DNA from: Diphasiastrum complanatum
Lineage: Eukaryota; Streptophyta; Lycopodiopsida; Lycopodiales; Lycopodiaceae
Assembly (NCBI GenBank): GCA_029204225.1
Contig: CM055113.1
Location: 27,348,592 to 27,412,591 of the forward strand
Direction of reading: 5' to 3'
Length of the DNA: 64,000 bases
The notes below the pieces were generated by a model that did not search any database, was not told the DNA's origin, and saw only the letters and a program-made list of their open reading frames with translations. The number at the start of each line of letters is the position of its first letter. Position 1 is the stretch's first letter. Positions 44,869 through 55,803 of this stretch are shown here, one piece after another. A program made the position numbers and the translations under genes.

Positions 44869-44877
44869 GTGAGGAGG

Positions 44878-45690
44878 AGTGTTAAAGCGTGCCAAATATC
44901 ATAGGATGCTTTTCTAAAGTCTTATTCTACAGCCTACATTGTAAATGCACCTTTGAAATAAGGCCAAAAAGTGCTCAGATAGGGTAGAGAAAAAACAGGA
45001 CCCAAAAATAACGTGCTTTTCATTGTTTTTTAATCTTGAGATCAAAGGCCCTAATTAGAGTGAATCCAATGATCAATTAGGTTGGATTCTAGGGTTAGGT
45101 TATGAAAATACAAAAAAATCCTAAAATGCTCAGATCCGTCGATCTACTAATGTATAAATATGTGATGGTTTCTCCATCAAATTATGAGTAAAACTTGGTT
45201 TCCATCTACCAATGTTGGTGGTGATCTAGATGCTTGATATATGTTATTTGTGTTACTTTGCAATTGTTTGATTGATTTGGAAGTTCAGGTATTGTACTCT
45301 GCCTGTGGCAGTTCGTACTTTCACATGTGTGAAGGATATTGCCTTCGAGTGGAGTTCAAGCCAAGGTGAAGCTAGGAAACACTAAAGTGGTTGGTAAAGC
45401 TACTGAGTAAAAATGAAGAAAATTAGGTTGGCGAGTTAAAATCTTTGTCGACGAATTAGCGCGAGTAAAACTCTTTACTCATCGAGATCACAAAACATGT
45501 CTCTAAGTCTGCTCTGCTCACTAGAACATTGGCGAGTTAAAAAGATGACAAAAAAGTGCAAAAACACCTGAGAGCGAGTTAAAAACGTGTCAAAATGCAA
45601 GAAAAATAAAGGAAAATGCAAACAAAAGACCCATCTTTAGAGTGGTTTAGAGTGCTTTAGCACCGTCTCCCCCCTACATTGGCGCCAAAA
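44878..45690 (+). repeat. Copia LTR, right end uncertain
   Basis: It starts TGTTAAAGCGTGCC after GGAGGAG. A TATA-like GTATAAATATG lies at 45160. The right end is not clear; a CTACATTGGCGCCAAAAAA at 45674-45692 could be an LTR end followed by an Asp-tRNA-like PBS, but that would be unusual for copia. The repeated phrase GGCGAGTTAAAA occurs at 45432 and 45532. Confidence 0.45.
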
Positions 45691-46080
45691 AAAATTTGGA
45701 CCCTTTATGTGCCTCCCTAATCAGTGAGATCAAGAGGGCAAAGATGGGGCTTGGATCTCCAACCGGGTGAGTATCGATGTAGTACGGGCTTTGATCCAAT
45801 GGAGAGAGGGATAGACTACAAGCTAAAGATGGAATCTAAGCCTACCAAGAGTGTCAATCTTGATGTTGGGTCCTTTTCTCATTTTAGACCCAACAAAGAA
45901 TTAATCTACTTTTATTTCTCGTGCCATAGGCTTACGAGTATAGTGCACCTTCTACGGGTGTTTGACATTGCACTACAAGTATATCTAAGTCTTTATGCCG
46001 ACTTGGCCATGCTTTTATTCCCATCGCCAAGAATGTTCACTTGGTCATCTTTCTATGCAGAGAAGAATGGATTAACTTAC

Positions 46081-46239
46081 TGATCTAGCAAACTCTGTTA
46101 CTGTAATTTGCATACCTAGGCATTTTCCTAGAAAGGGCACATTATTTTCATGAGCATACTTGGCAGCCAAAATCTTGCCTTGAACTCCATGATTCCCAAA
46201 ATCACCCAGCACTAAAACTCCATCAGCATTATGTGTTCT
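46081..46239 (-). pseudogene. CTP synthase exon relic (glutaminase domain)
   Basis: The minus strand encodes [20 protein letters not shown], then [20 protein letters not shown] and ITVTEFARS. This is the oxyanion-hole/nucleophile segment of the class-I glutamine amidotransferase domain of CTP synthase, which makes CTP from UTP and glutamine. The catalytic Cys of the G-x-C-L-G-M-Q motif is kept, but usually invariant positions are changed (GGFGDRG is here GDFGNHG, GIC is GKC). The exon ends at TCA followed by a canonical donor GTAAGT (46080-46075), so it retains an intron boundary. No neighbouring CTP synthase exons were found, which points to a genomic fragment or decayed paralogue rather than a processed copy. 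Confidence 0.7.
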
Positions 46240-46249
46240 TACAAGATGT

Positions 46250-47350
46250 TAAAGGAATACTTGATACCATTCTTACCTCTTAGTGAATCATATGGGCATC
46301 TTTTTGTAAATTTCAAGCACAACACTGTGAAAATCGTTCAAGTACTACTTTTGGTACTAGTGCTGTGAGGAGAAATTTCTATCACTTGTAAAACAGACCA
46401 AGATTAAGCATGTGCTTTTGGTGTCTGCAAAGATGTGAAATGATGAAATTCATATCACAATTTGGGCTTTGGTTTTTGCGCCCATCATACCTGCGTAGTG
46501 ATACAAAATTTATGGCAATTCCAACAGAATGTTCGAACCAATAAAGAAAGTGCACTTCCAAGGACACTTTTACAACATCAAAATTACACTTTTTTAAATA
46601 TAAAGAGCACCAGTAAATGTTGAAACAAGGATGCATTGCTTCCATTTTGAGAGTTGGAGCATAAGAGCATAATTAAGGGATGCCATACCTCCTTCCTATA
46701 AAGCATTGGAGAGATTGCAATACACAAATAATATCCTTCCCAGAGAAACCAGACCTGCATACTGATGACCTTTTTTGCAATCAACCTTTAAAGTAAAAAC
46801 AACAAAGAGAAGAACATTATTATAGCTTATATTGTTTGCTCGAATTCACTATGAGAACATTTTATATTTTTATTTGCTCAAAATGCATAACCACAGTAGA
46901 GGAAAGTGTGCTTTTATACATTGGAAGCTTCTTTTGCCTTTATTGTAAGGCTTTAGTACAAACTATGCAGAACAGATTCAACAAGGCTTCTTCATAAACC
47001 TCCTGATTGAAAAATCTTGAGGAAATCTTAAAATTATCATGAATGCTTGAGCATTCACGATGTGCAATTTGGTGAAGACCTCTCTTTGCTAGTGGCTGTT
47101 TTGTTCACTTGATTAAAACAATTGCTAGATTCAAAAATTTCTAGGAGAATACAATTATATATGGAGCATACACAATAGAAGGGTTTTATGCACAATTAAC
47201 TCTCAATATAATAGCATATCAATGACAAATGGTGTGCTCTCTCTGAAAACTCTTCTACAAAGAAAACCGAATTTTGAATGTTAAAGGTAGAGCACTTTAT
47301 GAAAGCACAATAACTTTTTCCTTGCAAATGCAAAGTACAAAATTGTATTC
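46250..47350. other. AT-rich non-coding stretch
   Basis: No further CTP synthase exon or transposon signature could be recognised here. It may contain intron remnants of that relic. Confidence 0.35.
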
Positions 47351-47356
47351 AACGAT

Positions 47357-47485
47357 CTATTGTACTAGCTCCTCAGCAGACAAAACTTTGTTATGTCGCT
47401 TTTGAGATGAAATTGAAGACTGACTTTCACGACTAGATTCAATCCTCTTCAAAGGCTCAATGTCCTGGTGTCCCACTTTGAAACC
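47357..47485 (-). pseudogene. Short coding-like stretch ending in a stop (unidentified)
   Basis: The minus strand reads GFKVGHQDIEPLKRIESSRE then SQSSISSQKRHNKVLSAEEL, VQ and a stop. The Ser/Arg-rich composition looks protein-like. Upstream (47500-47640) another frame reads SVVWHPRVKKKTWCCIVSKI. I do not recognise it. It could be the last exon of a decayed host gene. Confidence 0.2.
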
Positions 47486-47698
47486 AAAAATGCAACCCAT
47501 TCAATACCTGCTCTTCAACTGTCTGCTTGCTCTATCCTATTAATTTACCATCAGAAATGAGTTTCCTAATCTTGGACACTATGCAGCACCATGTCTTCTT
47601 TTTCACTCTAGGATGCCACACTACACTGGATCTTTTATTCTAAAAGCATAATGCATTACACAATGATAAGAAACTAACACAAACATGATCAAACATCA

Positions 47699-47700
<2 letters not shown>

Positions 47701-47789
<89 letters not shown>
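47701..47789. repeat. (GT)n(GA)n microsatellite, ~89 bp
   Basis: About 30 GT units followed by ~14 GA units. Confidence 0.97.
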
Positions 47790-48044
47790 TGTGCATGCTA
47801 CTTTAGGGCAATTCATTTTCATACTTTTTTTCTTTTAATAATGAAATAAATTATTATTAATTCAAATGACATGGAATTTTGTGGAGCCAAAGAGTTTCAA
47901 AATGGATAAGGGTTTGTCTTGGTAATAAAGGCCCAATATCCTAGAACACCCCAAAGTAGACCTCAATAAGATTATTATTGATAGAATCAGAATACATTGT
48001 CATCACAAATGCTACTAAGAGGCAATTTGGCTCAAAAATCTACT

Positions 48045-48330
48045 TGTAGATGTCAACCTTGCTCAACAACCTATTGTTTTTTATTGTGACAATCAAATCA
48101 CAATTGTACTATCTCTGAATCCAAGATTTCATTCTTGAACTAAGAATATCAAAATTAGATACCACTATGTAAGGGAGAAAGTGCTGAGCAAGGAAATTTT
48201 CATTTATTTCCGACAAAGACAGAATTTATGGCATTAGACTATTTCACTAAAGCATTATCAAAAGACTACCATACCAAATTCAATAATACTTTAAATCTAA
48301 AAATAAGAATTTTTCAAGATCCACAGGGGG
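48045..48330 (+). pseudogene. Copia RNase H C-terminal fragment
   Basis: QPIVFYCDNQITIVLSLNPR, then TKNIKIRYHYVREKVLSKEI and a degraded tail correspond to the last RNase H blocks of copia, with stops. A polypurine ACAGGGGGG and a TGTTGGG LTR start follow. This fragment is from a different lineage than the 39.5- and 44.5-kb copies. Confidence 0.75.
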
Positions 48331-48332
48331 GT

Positions 48333-48980
48333 TGTTGGGTTTCAATGATCAAGTGGAAATCCACTTGTTAAAATGAGAACACAAATGAGAAATGAGAAAT
48401 GAGTAAAGACTTCATGTGTGTCTAAAAATTTGGTTTGGAGACCACCATTACCTAGGGCATAATAATACAATCTCATTATTTTCTATAAATTTTATTGGTT
48501 ACAATGTTCAGTCCTAAAAATAGTTCTCATGGATTGAATCTTGGAAATACCTACCCTGCATGGATAAAATCTTGAAAATACATAGGTCTCATGGATGGAA
48601 GCTTAAAATACATATAAGCCCTTATGGATGAAATCATTAACATACTCTAAAAATGATTTACTATTATTGTTTTTAAGATTTTTGTGACACATCATGTATG
48701 ATAATGGGTGTTTGTTGGCCCATAATAAAAATATAATGGCAAGTAGTTGTGGTAGCGACAAGTCACAAGTCACAAGATGACAACACAAGCTACCACAACA
48801 CAAGTCACAAGATGACAACACAAGTCACAAGTCACAAGATGACAACACAAGCTACCACAACTCGACAAGAGTATTTGCCATAATGCCAAGTGCTCATATT
48901 TTCCTTTGTATTTTGGGGGCACCTCCACTCACACAATGTTCATGTGGATTTTACAACCAAAATTTTAGGTGATCATTCTT
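48333..48980 (+). repeat. Copia LTR, start clear, end uncertain
   Basis: It begins TGTTGGGTTTCAATGATCAA directly after the polypurine tract. The right end was not located. It appears to include the minisatellite at 48757-48867. Confidence 0.4.
48757..48867. repeat. Minisatellite (CACAAGTCACAAGATGACAA)
   Basis: Three partly truncated copies of a ~42-bp unit, ACAAGTCACAAGATGACAAC followed by ACAAGCTACCACAAC. The 9-bp subunit CACAAGTCA is also repeated inside the unit. Confidence 0.85.
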
Positions 48981-49027
48981 CTCATAATCAGCCAATCAAA
49001 TGTTGAGACATAGCACATCAACTTTCT

Positions 49028-49146
49028 GGTGGAATGTGCATGTGGACATCCAATGACAGGTTACCACATAGCACATGCACATTATGGTGAAATGTGGATG
49101 TCCTATGTGGCATCATGTCATTGGCTATCCACATGCACGTTCCACC
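49028..49146. mobile_element. Foldback MITE-like hairpin, 119 bp
   Basis: GGTGGAATGTGCATGTGGAC then ATCCAATGACA is inverted at the right end as TGTCATTGGCTATCC then ACATGCACGTTCCACC, with ~4 mismatches over 31 bp. The inner CCACATAG/CTATGTGG pair continues the stem. There is no coding potential. The neighbouring GACATAGCACATCAAC (49008) resembles part of it. Confidence 0.65.
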
Positions 49147-49260
49147 AAACGACAAAAATGTAAAAAAAATTGCTTTAGAAATGCGAAAAAAAAATAGAAT
49201 GTGAAAAAAAAATTGTTCGCACATATGCGGCCATATGTCCATACGACTGTACGAATATAA

Positions 49261-49300
49261 CCCCCCCCCCCCCCCCCCTCCCAAAAAAAAAAAAAAAAAA
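49261..49300. repeat. Poly-C/poly-A tract
   Basis: C17-TCCC followed by A18. A homopolymer junction prone to assembly error. Confidence 0.9.
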
Positions 49301-49624
49301 ACACAAGAAACAAAGGTCCACCTTTACATATTGGCATTACGCAGGGGACGGCCCTCTTCCTCTCAAGTGTTCCACCTGCTCGGGCACACGCACTCGGGCT
49401 CCTGTCCTCTGGCAATGGGCCCTAGGCGGAACGCCCTCGAGAGATCCTTCCTCCCACATTATATCCCTACATGGGATTCCAAACAAAACAAACATTAATG
49501 TAGCTGATAATCTTGGGGCATCCAAAAGTGTATAAGCACCCTTGATACATGCCCAATGCCCATGAGCGTAGTTCGGTTGTCCCCGAAGCCCTCAAATTCA
49601 TTCATAGGTGGCACAATAATACAA

Positions 49625-49628
<4 letters not shown>

Positions 49629-49668
<40 letters not shown>
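49629..49668. repeat. (GA)n microsatellite upstream of HAUS3
   Basis: A ~40-bp GA tract about 700 bp before the HAUS3 start codon. GA tracts are common in plant promoters and 5' UTRs; the role here is unknown. Confidence 0.9.
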
Positions 49669-49669
<1 letters not shown>

Positions 49670-49672
<3 letters not shown>

Positions 49673-50353
49673 CGTAACAAGGAGGCACGAGAGGCAACGA
49701 GAGGGAGGGAGGGAGATGTATCGATCGATCTCGCCCAAATGGGGAGAGCTGCAAGTTTTGGTATTGGGAAAAGCAGAGATGAATCGGTGAAGCTACAGTA
49801 TGTTTGGGGCCTGGGGAGCAAGAATTGCTAACCAGACTAATATCTCGTATCCCCATTTCATGAGAATGGAGAATGGAGCTTTGGGTATTATGCTGAGATT
49901 TGCTGTTGTGAGTGGTGAAATTGATGCGGAATCAGTTTTCATGATCCAATTTACGCCTGGCTGGTAAGCCTGTAGAATGTTTCTTTTTTATGGTTGCTGT
50001 CTTTTGAGTAGAGAAATACATGATCTAGCCTTCCACATTGTGTCCGATCCTAGTGTTGCCAATTTAGGGTTTCCTATGAGATGAACACAGGGTGGTCTAG
50101 ATCAAGCTTTTTGCAGCATCTACAATCCAAGGAGTTGCTTTCGATTTATCCAATGCATGGTTCTTGCTAAGCGCATCTCACGATCCATGTCCCTTGCATC
50201 AATTAACTCCATCTCTGTAGAATTTCAAGAGCGTAGGTTTTGCATTTAGGATATGCTTTGGGATTGGTAGTAGCGATGCTTCAAAGCTCGCAGTTGATAC
50301 ATAGGTTTTTTACATCTTGCATTTGAGGGTTCTGAGGAAGAAGTGATTAGTCA
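49670..50353 (+). promoter_or_regulatory. Presumed HAUS3 5' flank / 5' UTR
   Basis: No other gene is present. The sequence is less AT-rich than the surroundings. Possible splice-like sites (GGTAAG near 49960, TGCAG) exist, so an intron inside the 5' UTR cannot be excluded. No convincing TATA box was picked out. Confidence 0.35.
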
Positions 50354-52204
50354 ATGAGTGGAGCGAGGCTGTGTGGCTTGCTTGCGGATTTGGGCTACGA
50401 AGGATGGCAGCTTCTGGATCCTGATAGCTTTGAGTGGCCATTCCAGTATGATGACACTCAGCCTCTTCTGGACTGGCTCTGCACCAATTTGCGTGCCACC
50501 AATGTGCTATCTGTCTCAGAGCTACTGCAGTATAAGGAGCTCCTTGCAGAAGGAAAAATTATGGAAGATGAGGATTTATATTTTGCTTTTGAAAGCATCT
50601 TAGCTTTTGCAAGCAAGAGATCGAATCAAGAAACTGCCTTGGGGGCAGAGGAATCTCTGAAAGAGATTAAAGAGGCGACAATTGCTTACAGAGAAGAAGA
50701 GGCTGCTCTTCAAAAGCGCTTACATCTTTTGCAATCCCAGGTAGATTCACTAGCAGGACACAGCTCCTCTTTAATACAAGGAAGGAGGGCTAGAGTAGCT
50801 GCCGCATCGACGGCAAGTACAAACCTAATGGTTGCTGAAGAAAAACTCGCTAACAGAAACCTAGAGGTCAACACTGTGCTTGAGAAAATTTCTTGCTTGG
50901 CGAAAGAATTGGCGTCTTACCATTCCAGGCAAGTGGAGGGAATTTTCATTTCTTTTGCAGATTTACGCCCATACACAAGACAAGACCTTGCATGCACCAA
51001 AGAGCTAAATCAGTGGTATATTAAACAGTTCGATATAGGCCCTTCCCGACTAGTTGTGGAAGAAGGAAAATCGAAGTATTCATGGGTTAGTGCAGACAAT
51101 GCTCCTAATAGCCTTGCGGAAGGGGATCCTCAGCAGAGCCATCACCATAGATTGATGGAGCTGCAACGACTTCGCTCAGTCTTTGGAATAAGCGAAAGAC
51201 AATGGGTGGAGGCACAAGTAGAGAATGCTAAGCAACAGGCAGTGCTTGCAACTGCGAAGTTACAGGTATGTGCTGATCAAGCTCATGTTCGCAGTGACCT
51301 TCATTCTCTTAGGCGGCGGCATGCCGACATTGGAACCGAGCTGGACCCACTTATTTTGAAAGAGGAAAAGATGCTTTCAGAGGTCATACCAAGCCTTTGC
51401 TGGGAACTCGCTCAGCTTCAAGACACATACGTTTTGCAGGGTGACTATGATCTTAAAGTTATGAGGCAAGAGTATTACATCTCACAACAGAAGAGGTTCA
51501 TAAGCCATTTGGTGGATCAACTAGCAAGGCACCGTTTCTTACAAGTTGCCTGCCATTTAGAAAGGAAAACAATGAATGGATCATATGAACTGCTTAGACT
51601 CATAGAAGCTGAATTGGATGTTTTTTTGAATGGTGCAATGAAGAGAATCAACCGATGCCTGGCTTTGTCTCAAGTTGAATCGGAAGTTCGGGAACAAGGA
51701 GCAATTGATGATCGTGATGTATTTCTGCATCGTGTGAGAGATTTGCTAAATATCTATAACTATGAGCAAGGGACAATGCCAATTTATGTTTCGGCACCAG
51801 GTCTTATTCAGCAATTGAACCACTTGCAATCTGATCTGCAATCTTTGCAAACTGAGCTGGACAAATCACTTGTTCAAGATAAAACAAAATGTATTGCTGA
51901 ACTTTGTAGTATCATACAAAGAATGCAACAGCTACTTTTTGCCTCATCAACGACAGCACAACCAATCTTAACTCCATGGCCACTTATGAAAGAGCTCGGA
52001 GAAATGGAGAAATCCAATTCACAGCTTTCAGTGGCTATAGCAAATGTTACTCATGAACGCTCTGAAAAAACTGACATTATCAAACATCATCCTCATGAAG
52101 TAGGGCTAGAAAGACAAGTATTTGTGAACTTCTTCTGTGCTCCTGAACATCTGAGAAGCCAAGTCAGAGAATTAGTTGCAATGGTGAAGGCTATGCAAGT
52201 ATAG
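50354..52204 (+). CDS. HAUS3: HAUS augmin-like complex subunit 3 (AUG3)
   Basis: A single uninterrupted frame of 616 codons. Augmin is an eight-subunit complex that recruits gamma-tubulin to existing microtubules and so drives branching nucleation in the spindle and phragmoplast. Residues 1-45 ([38 protein letters not shown]) are the typical N-terminal HAUS3 motif. Most of the rest is predicted coiled coil (about 95-200, 265-345, 370-420, 490-530). The length matches plant AUG3 (about 617 residues). Start choice: the in-frame stop TAG two codons upstream (GAT TAG TCA ATG) fixes ATG 50354 as the first possible Met, and the next residues match the family start. No intron interrupts it, which is unusual for this gene in plants I know. 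No frameshift or missing block is visible, so it is probably functional, or else a recent retrocopy. Flanks are transposon-rich. Confidence 0.93.
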   Translation: MSGARLCGLLADLGYEGWQLLDPDSFEWPFQYDDTQPLLDWLCTNLRATNVLSVSELLQYKELLAEGKIMEDEDLYFAFESILAFASKRSNQETALGAEESLKEIKEATIAYREEEAALQKRLHLLQSQVDSLAGHSSSLIQGRRARVAAASTASTNLMVAEEKLANRNLEVNTVLEKISCLAKELASYHSRQVEGIFISFADLRPYTRQDLACTKELNQWYIKQFDIGPSRLVVEEGKSKYSWVSADNAPNSLAEGDPQQSHHHRLMELQRLRSVFGISERQWVEAQVENAKQQAVLATAKLQVCADQAHVRSDLHSLRRRHADIGTELDPLILKEEKMLSEVIPSLCWELAQLQDTYVLQGDYDLKVMRQEYYISQQKRFISHLVDQLARHRFLQVACHLERKTMNGSYELLRLIEAELDVFLNGAMKRINRCLALSQVESEVREQGAIDDRDVFLHRVRDLLNIYNYEQGTMPIYVSAPGLIQQLNHLQSDLQSLQTELDKSLVQDKTKCIAELCSIIQRMQQLLFASSTTAQPILTPWPLMKELGEMEKSNSQLSVAIANVTHERSEKTDIIKHHPHEVGLERQVFVNFFCAPEHLRSQVRELVAMVKAMQV

Positions 52205-53990
52205 CCCCCTAGTTTTGGGTCTGGAACTTCAAGTTATCTCTAGATTTACAGGAAGGCTAGAATGTCAGGACATCATCAGAATGCCCAGGCCGTTAAATCT
52301 TCTATCCTGACTTATCCTGAGGCAGGAACCCATTAAATTTCTTTGGTAGCACAAGGGAGTGCCATGACATTACCATCGCTTTTTTATTGATTATGATTCT
52401 AATTGATTTGGCAAGAGAACTTAGTTATACTTGTTAGTGGTAGAGAAAGCTTAAATGGAAGTGGCTTCTGAAATTATTGGCCATACTATCAGCAAGTAGA
52501 TTTGTTGCAGCTCACACCCTCAGGTTTGCAGGGACGTGATTTGCTTGAAAAGCAACAGTAAATTCTAGAAAAGTAACGTAGAACCTGGGAACATGTTCTT
52601 ATCTTGTCCTGACAGTCTCTGCAAAGTGATTCTTCCCTCGTGAAATTTTTGGCGATGCCTGACAGTACAAAACTTCTGAAGAAAAAAGGATGTCTGTAAA
52701 AAAGGGACAGTTAGCAGCAGAATTTCATGTAGCCAATGTGGTTCAGAGGAGTTATCTAATGATTGCAGAAAAGGTACTCATGTCACCGACATTGTACCCA
52801 CGGACACATTGAATGCCAATCAAAGTGCCAGCGCCAGTAAATGTGTAGAACCCATCAAGGACAGAATGCATCATATTCAGCCAGCCGTGGACTGCCAGTA
52901 AGTAGGAAGCCGACAAGGCACAAGGCAAGAGCAATTGAGACAATGGTTCTACCACTACAGACTGGTGGTCAAACTTCTGTCAATGTGTATGCTGAGTTGG
53001 GTTTAATGATTGGTGGAGTGATATTGAATGTTGGAGCCATATATATGTGCTCTCAATAAGGATGTCATTGAAAGATGTAGTGGGGGATTAAGAGGATGTA
53101 GGAGATATATCCTGAGGGTGAGAAATCTGGGATAAGGTGATGTTTGATGTTTTGTGCTGTGATATTGCAGGTGTTGGCAACATACTGTGAGATGATGAAT
53201 TGATGTCGTTGTGTAGATGTTGAGTGTGTGTGAAGAATGCATAGACAGCTTCAATATGTTGGTCATTGTTCCTGGTGTTCAGTGGTTTGCTAAGGAATTC
53301 TCATTAAGAGAAATGCAGTATTGTGTGGCATGTGTCGATGCTGCAGCTTTTATTCAAAAGGTGTTGGTGGAATCAGTATAAATCAAATAGTTATTTCAGC
53401 ATGATGTCGGTTTTGGTCAAGCAAATCTCAAAGCTAGTCATTATCTTGGGTTTCATAGAGGTTTTAGACATTTTTTAAATTGAAATGGTGTATTATTACA
53501 GTAAACGGATCATTGCATGCAACGTGTGTGGACGCAGCAGTATGCTAGTAGCAGTTCGTTGATAAAGAAGCGTCTTCAAATGTTGGCTTGTTTGGCAGAG
53601 TTCTTTGGTTGAAGCATCATCATCACAAAGAATTGATCATCTTATGTAAAGTGTGAATGCAGTAACACTTTCAGTAGTAGTTTGTTAATAAGGTTGTGTA
53701 GTGTGCATTAGAATGTGAATAGATAGTTGGTATGACAGGATTTCAGTAGTAGAATGTTGATGAAGATTGTGTTGATGGCATTGAAATGCCGAGCATTGGT
53801 TTTGGTATCATAGCACTGTCCTGATGGGAGTACATTGGAGACAGCAGATCCTAGCTGTGTGGCAAGCTATTACCATGGATGGAAAACTGACTCTACTGAA
53901 GCAGCTTATTGGAAAATCAAGCATAGATCAATGGGTTAGGAGTAGGATGTGACTTTAGATCGACTATGCTTCATTTGGTAGTGAAACTCC
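52205..53990. other. HAUS3 3' flank and repeat-like non-coding stretch
   Basis: The first few hundred bases are probably 3' UTR. 53530-53780 carries a diverged repeat (CAGTAGTAGTTTGTTAATAA, TAGTAGCAGTTCGTTGATAA, CAGTAGTAGAATGTTGATGA at 53547, 53674 and 53744). No other gene recognised. Confidence 0.35.
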
Positions 53991-54189
53991 TAGGCATATT
54001 AGAAGGTTGCACCAATGTTGAGGCTACAAGTATTGTCAATGTATATCGTGCTAAACACAGTCCTCACCCATGGATAGTGGTGATTTGGCCATGGACATTG
54101 CACATCTTGGGATAATAACTGTACTATTATGCCTTTGAGGGTATATTGTTGTTGGCCAAATGTGAAAAGCCCTGTTACATCTCCCTTAG

Positions 54190-54280
54190 ATTTCTGGTTG
54201 CCTTGACGGTTGTCTCTAATAAACTTATGGAAAAAACTTGTGAAGCCTAGAAAAGATTTAACTTTTGTAATGGTTTTCAA
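54190..54280 (-). pseudogene. Ty3/gypsy RT C-terminal scrap
   Basis: The minus strand reads KTITKVKSFLGFTSFFHKFI, the conserved RT thumb motif ('V-SFLG-(T/A)-YYR-FI') of gypsy elements. The frame stays open to 53999 but no further homology is evident. Confidence 0.6.
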
Positions 54281-54742
54281 GATAGGTCAGTCACGAACTT
54301 AATCTACATATAAGCATACATACCAGCCCCTCCACTTGCACTTGTGATTCCGTCCATCACTATTGATTATTTGTTACAAGAAATTACTTCAATCAATTGG
54401 CATATAACATCTAGAAATCAATTGTGACCTTGGATTAAACAGAATAAAAAGCTAGTAAGGACATTTCACTATTTTAATTGATTTTGGAAGAAAAAAAAAC
54501 AATCAATAATAACTAGATTAAAATCAAACAAGTTGATAAATCACATAACTCAAAATTCTGATTCCCGTTAGTAATTGAAAGGCAATAAAAGTTTCACCAC
54601 CATTCAATCCTAAATCGAGATTAACTTTGGCATGTTGGGCGTGCAAACATTGACATGCAGTCATTTCATTACGAACTTTTTAACATAATCAATCATTACT
54701 TATGTAACTAGCAGTACTTCAGACTCCTATTAGTCCATTTAG

Positions 54743-55790
54743 TGTTGGGGGCTAAATGGCAAGTTACCCTTGGATAAGGATTATCCTTAGGATTAAGGGT
54801 ATGTGCCTTTGGATAAGGGCAGGCAAATGACTATACCTTGGTCAGAGGTATGGAGTCACGTGACCTTTGGTTAAGGGGTACCCTTAGGATTAAGGGTATG
54901 TGCCTTAGATTAAGATACTAGTGTCCTTGGTTAAGGACAGGTAGGTGTCTATGCCTTGGATGGAAGTATGGAATCTAGAGAGGTGTTAGAAAGTCATTGG
55001 ATGACTATTTTTCTAAACCTTGGGCCTCAACCTTGAACCATATCACTTCATTGGTCTAGGACCAAAGTATACTTGCACAACTTGGGCATTGGGACCTAGT
55101 AGGAGAGAGCCCTCCCAAAGAGTCCATTCAGTTCTCAACTCCCACAAGAAATACATTCAAAGAGTCATAGGTTATGGAAGGAGTCTCCTGACATTCCATA
55201 AGCCTATGGAGGCTCTTGGAGATTCTTTAACTCCCCTAGGCTTCTCTCTCTCTCTCTCTCATTGGATGAGCATAGAGCTCCATAGTGCATTGGAGGGGTC
55301 CATGGGCCATCTATATGAGGGTAGTAGGGGCGCCCATTGGGAGGGGGAAATCTCTCTTGTTTGTTTTGCTTATGCTCTAGTGTTGCTACCAGTGTGTAGA
55401 GTGCTTTCTTGTGGTAGAATGTTTAAGATTTGGATCTTGCTTATGGTATGGGACATAAGTAGGGTTTGGATCTTGATTATGCTATGGAGTGTTGTGGTAT
55501 GCTTGTGATTTGTTTAAGGTTAGCAAGGGGGAGCTAGATAGGTCTTGCTTGGAGCTTGGATCTAGCTATGGTTGGGTGGTGAATACTTGAGGCCAGCTTG
55601 TTATCTATCTTTGTGTTTAAAGAGTAGGGACACAGGTGGAGGAGAGATCCTTGGAGGCTTGCAGATCCTTACTTGCAGGGATGCATCCTAGCTTGGAGTT
55701 GGAGAGCATCTTGGAGCTTGCAGATTGCTTGGAGGACATTGGAGGCTCTACCTTGGATTTGGAGGACTTCCTCACCTCTACTTGTAAAAG
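54743..55790 (+). repeat. Candidate LTR followed by a PBS
   Basis: It starts TGTTGGGGGCTAAATGGC. At 55791 TGGTATCAGAGCTAGACAAA is an initiator-Met-type PBS, so ~1,048 bp lie between. The terminal bases before the PBS are TTGTAAAAG rather than CA, so the exact end is doubtful. Inside, 54766-54985 has two ~110-bp diverged repeats (CCTTAGGATTAAGGGTATGT at 54788 and 54889). Confidence 0.4.
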
Positions 55791-55803
55791 TGGTATCAGA
55801 GCT
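55791..55803 (+). promoter_or_regulatory. Primer-binding site (initiator Met tRNA)
   Basis: TGGTATCAGAGCT, the standard plant PBS phrase, but no gag follows. The next ~1 kb is non-coding, with a duplicated phrase ATTTTCAGATCTGTAAATYTGAAAA (56190-56225, 56366-56402). Confidence 0.6.

Noticed and set aside
45724-46083. 119-codon ORF on the plus strand
   Set aside because: No family resemblance; its end overlaps the splice-donor side of the CTP synthase exon on the other strand.
49018-49415. Gly-rich ORFs on the minus strand
   Set aside because: Produced by reading the poly-C/poly-A tract at 49261-49300; no family similarity.
50358-50603. Second ORF overlapping the start of HAUS3
   Set aside because: It is an out-of-frame shadow of the HAUS3 coding sequence.
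52700-52860. Zinc-knuckle-like CSQCGS phrase after HAUS3
   Set aside because: Only two cysteines fit, with no His/Cys completion and no flanking gag similarity.
55020-55508. 162-codon ORF on the plus strand
   Set aside because: It lies within the candidate LTR and includes a CT repeat; no protein-family signature.
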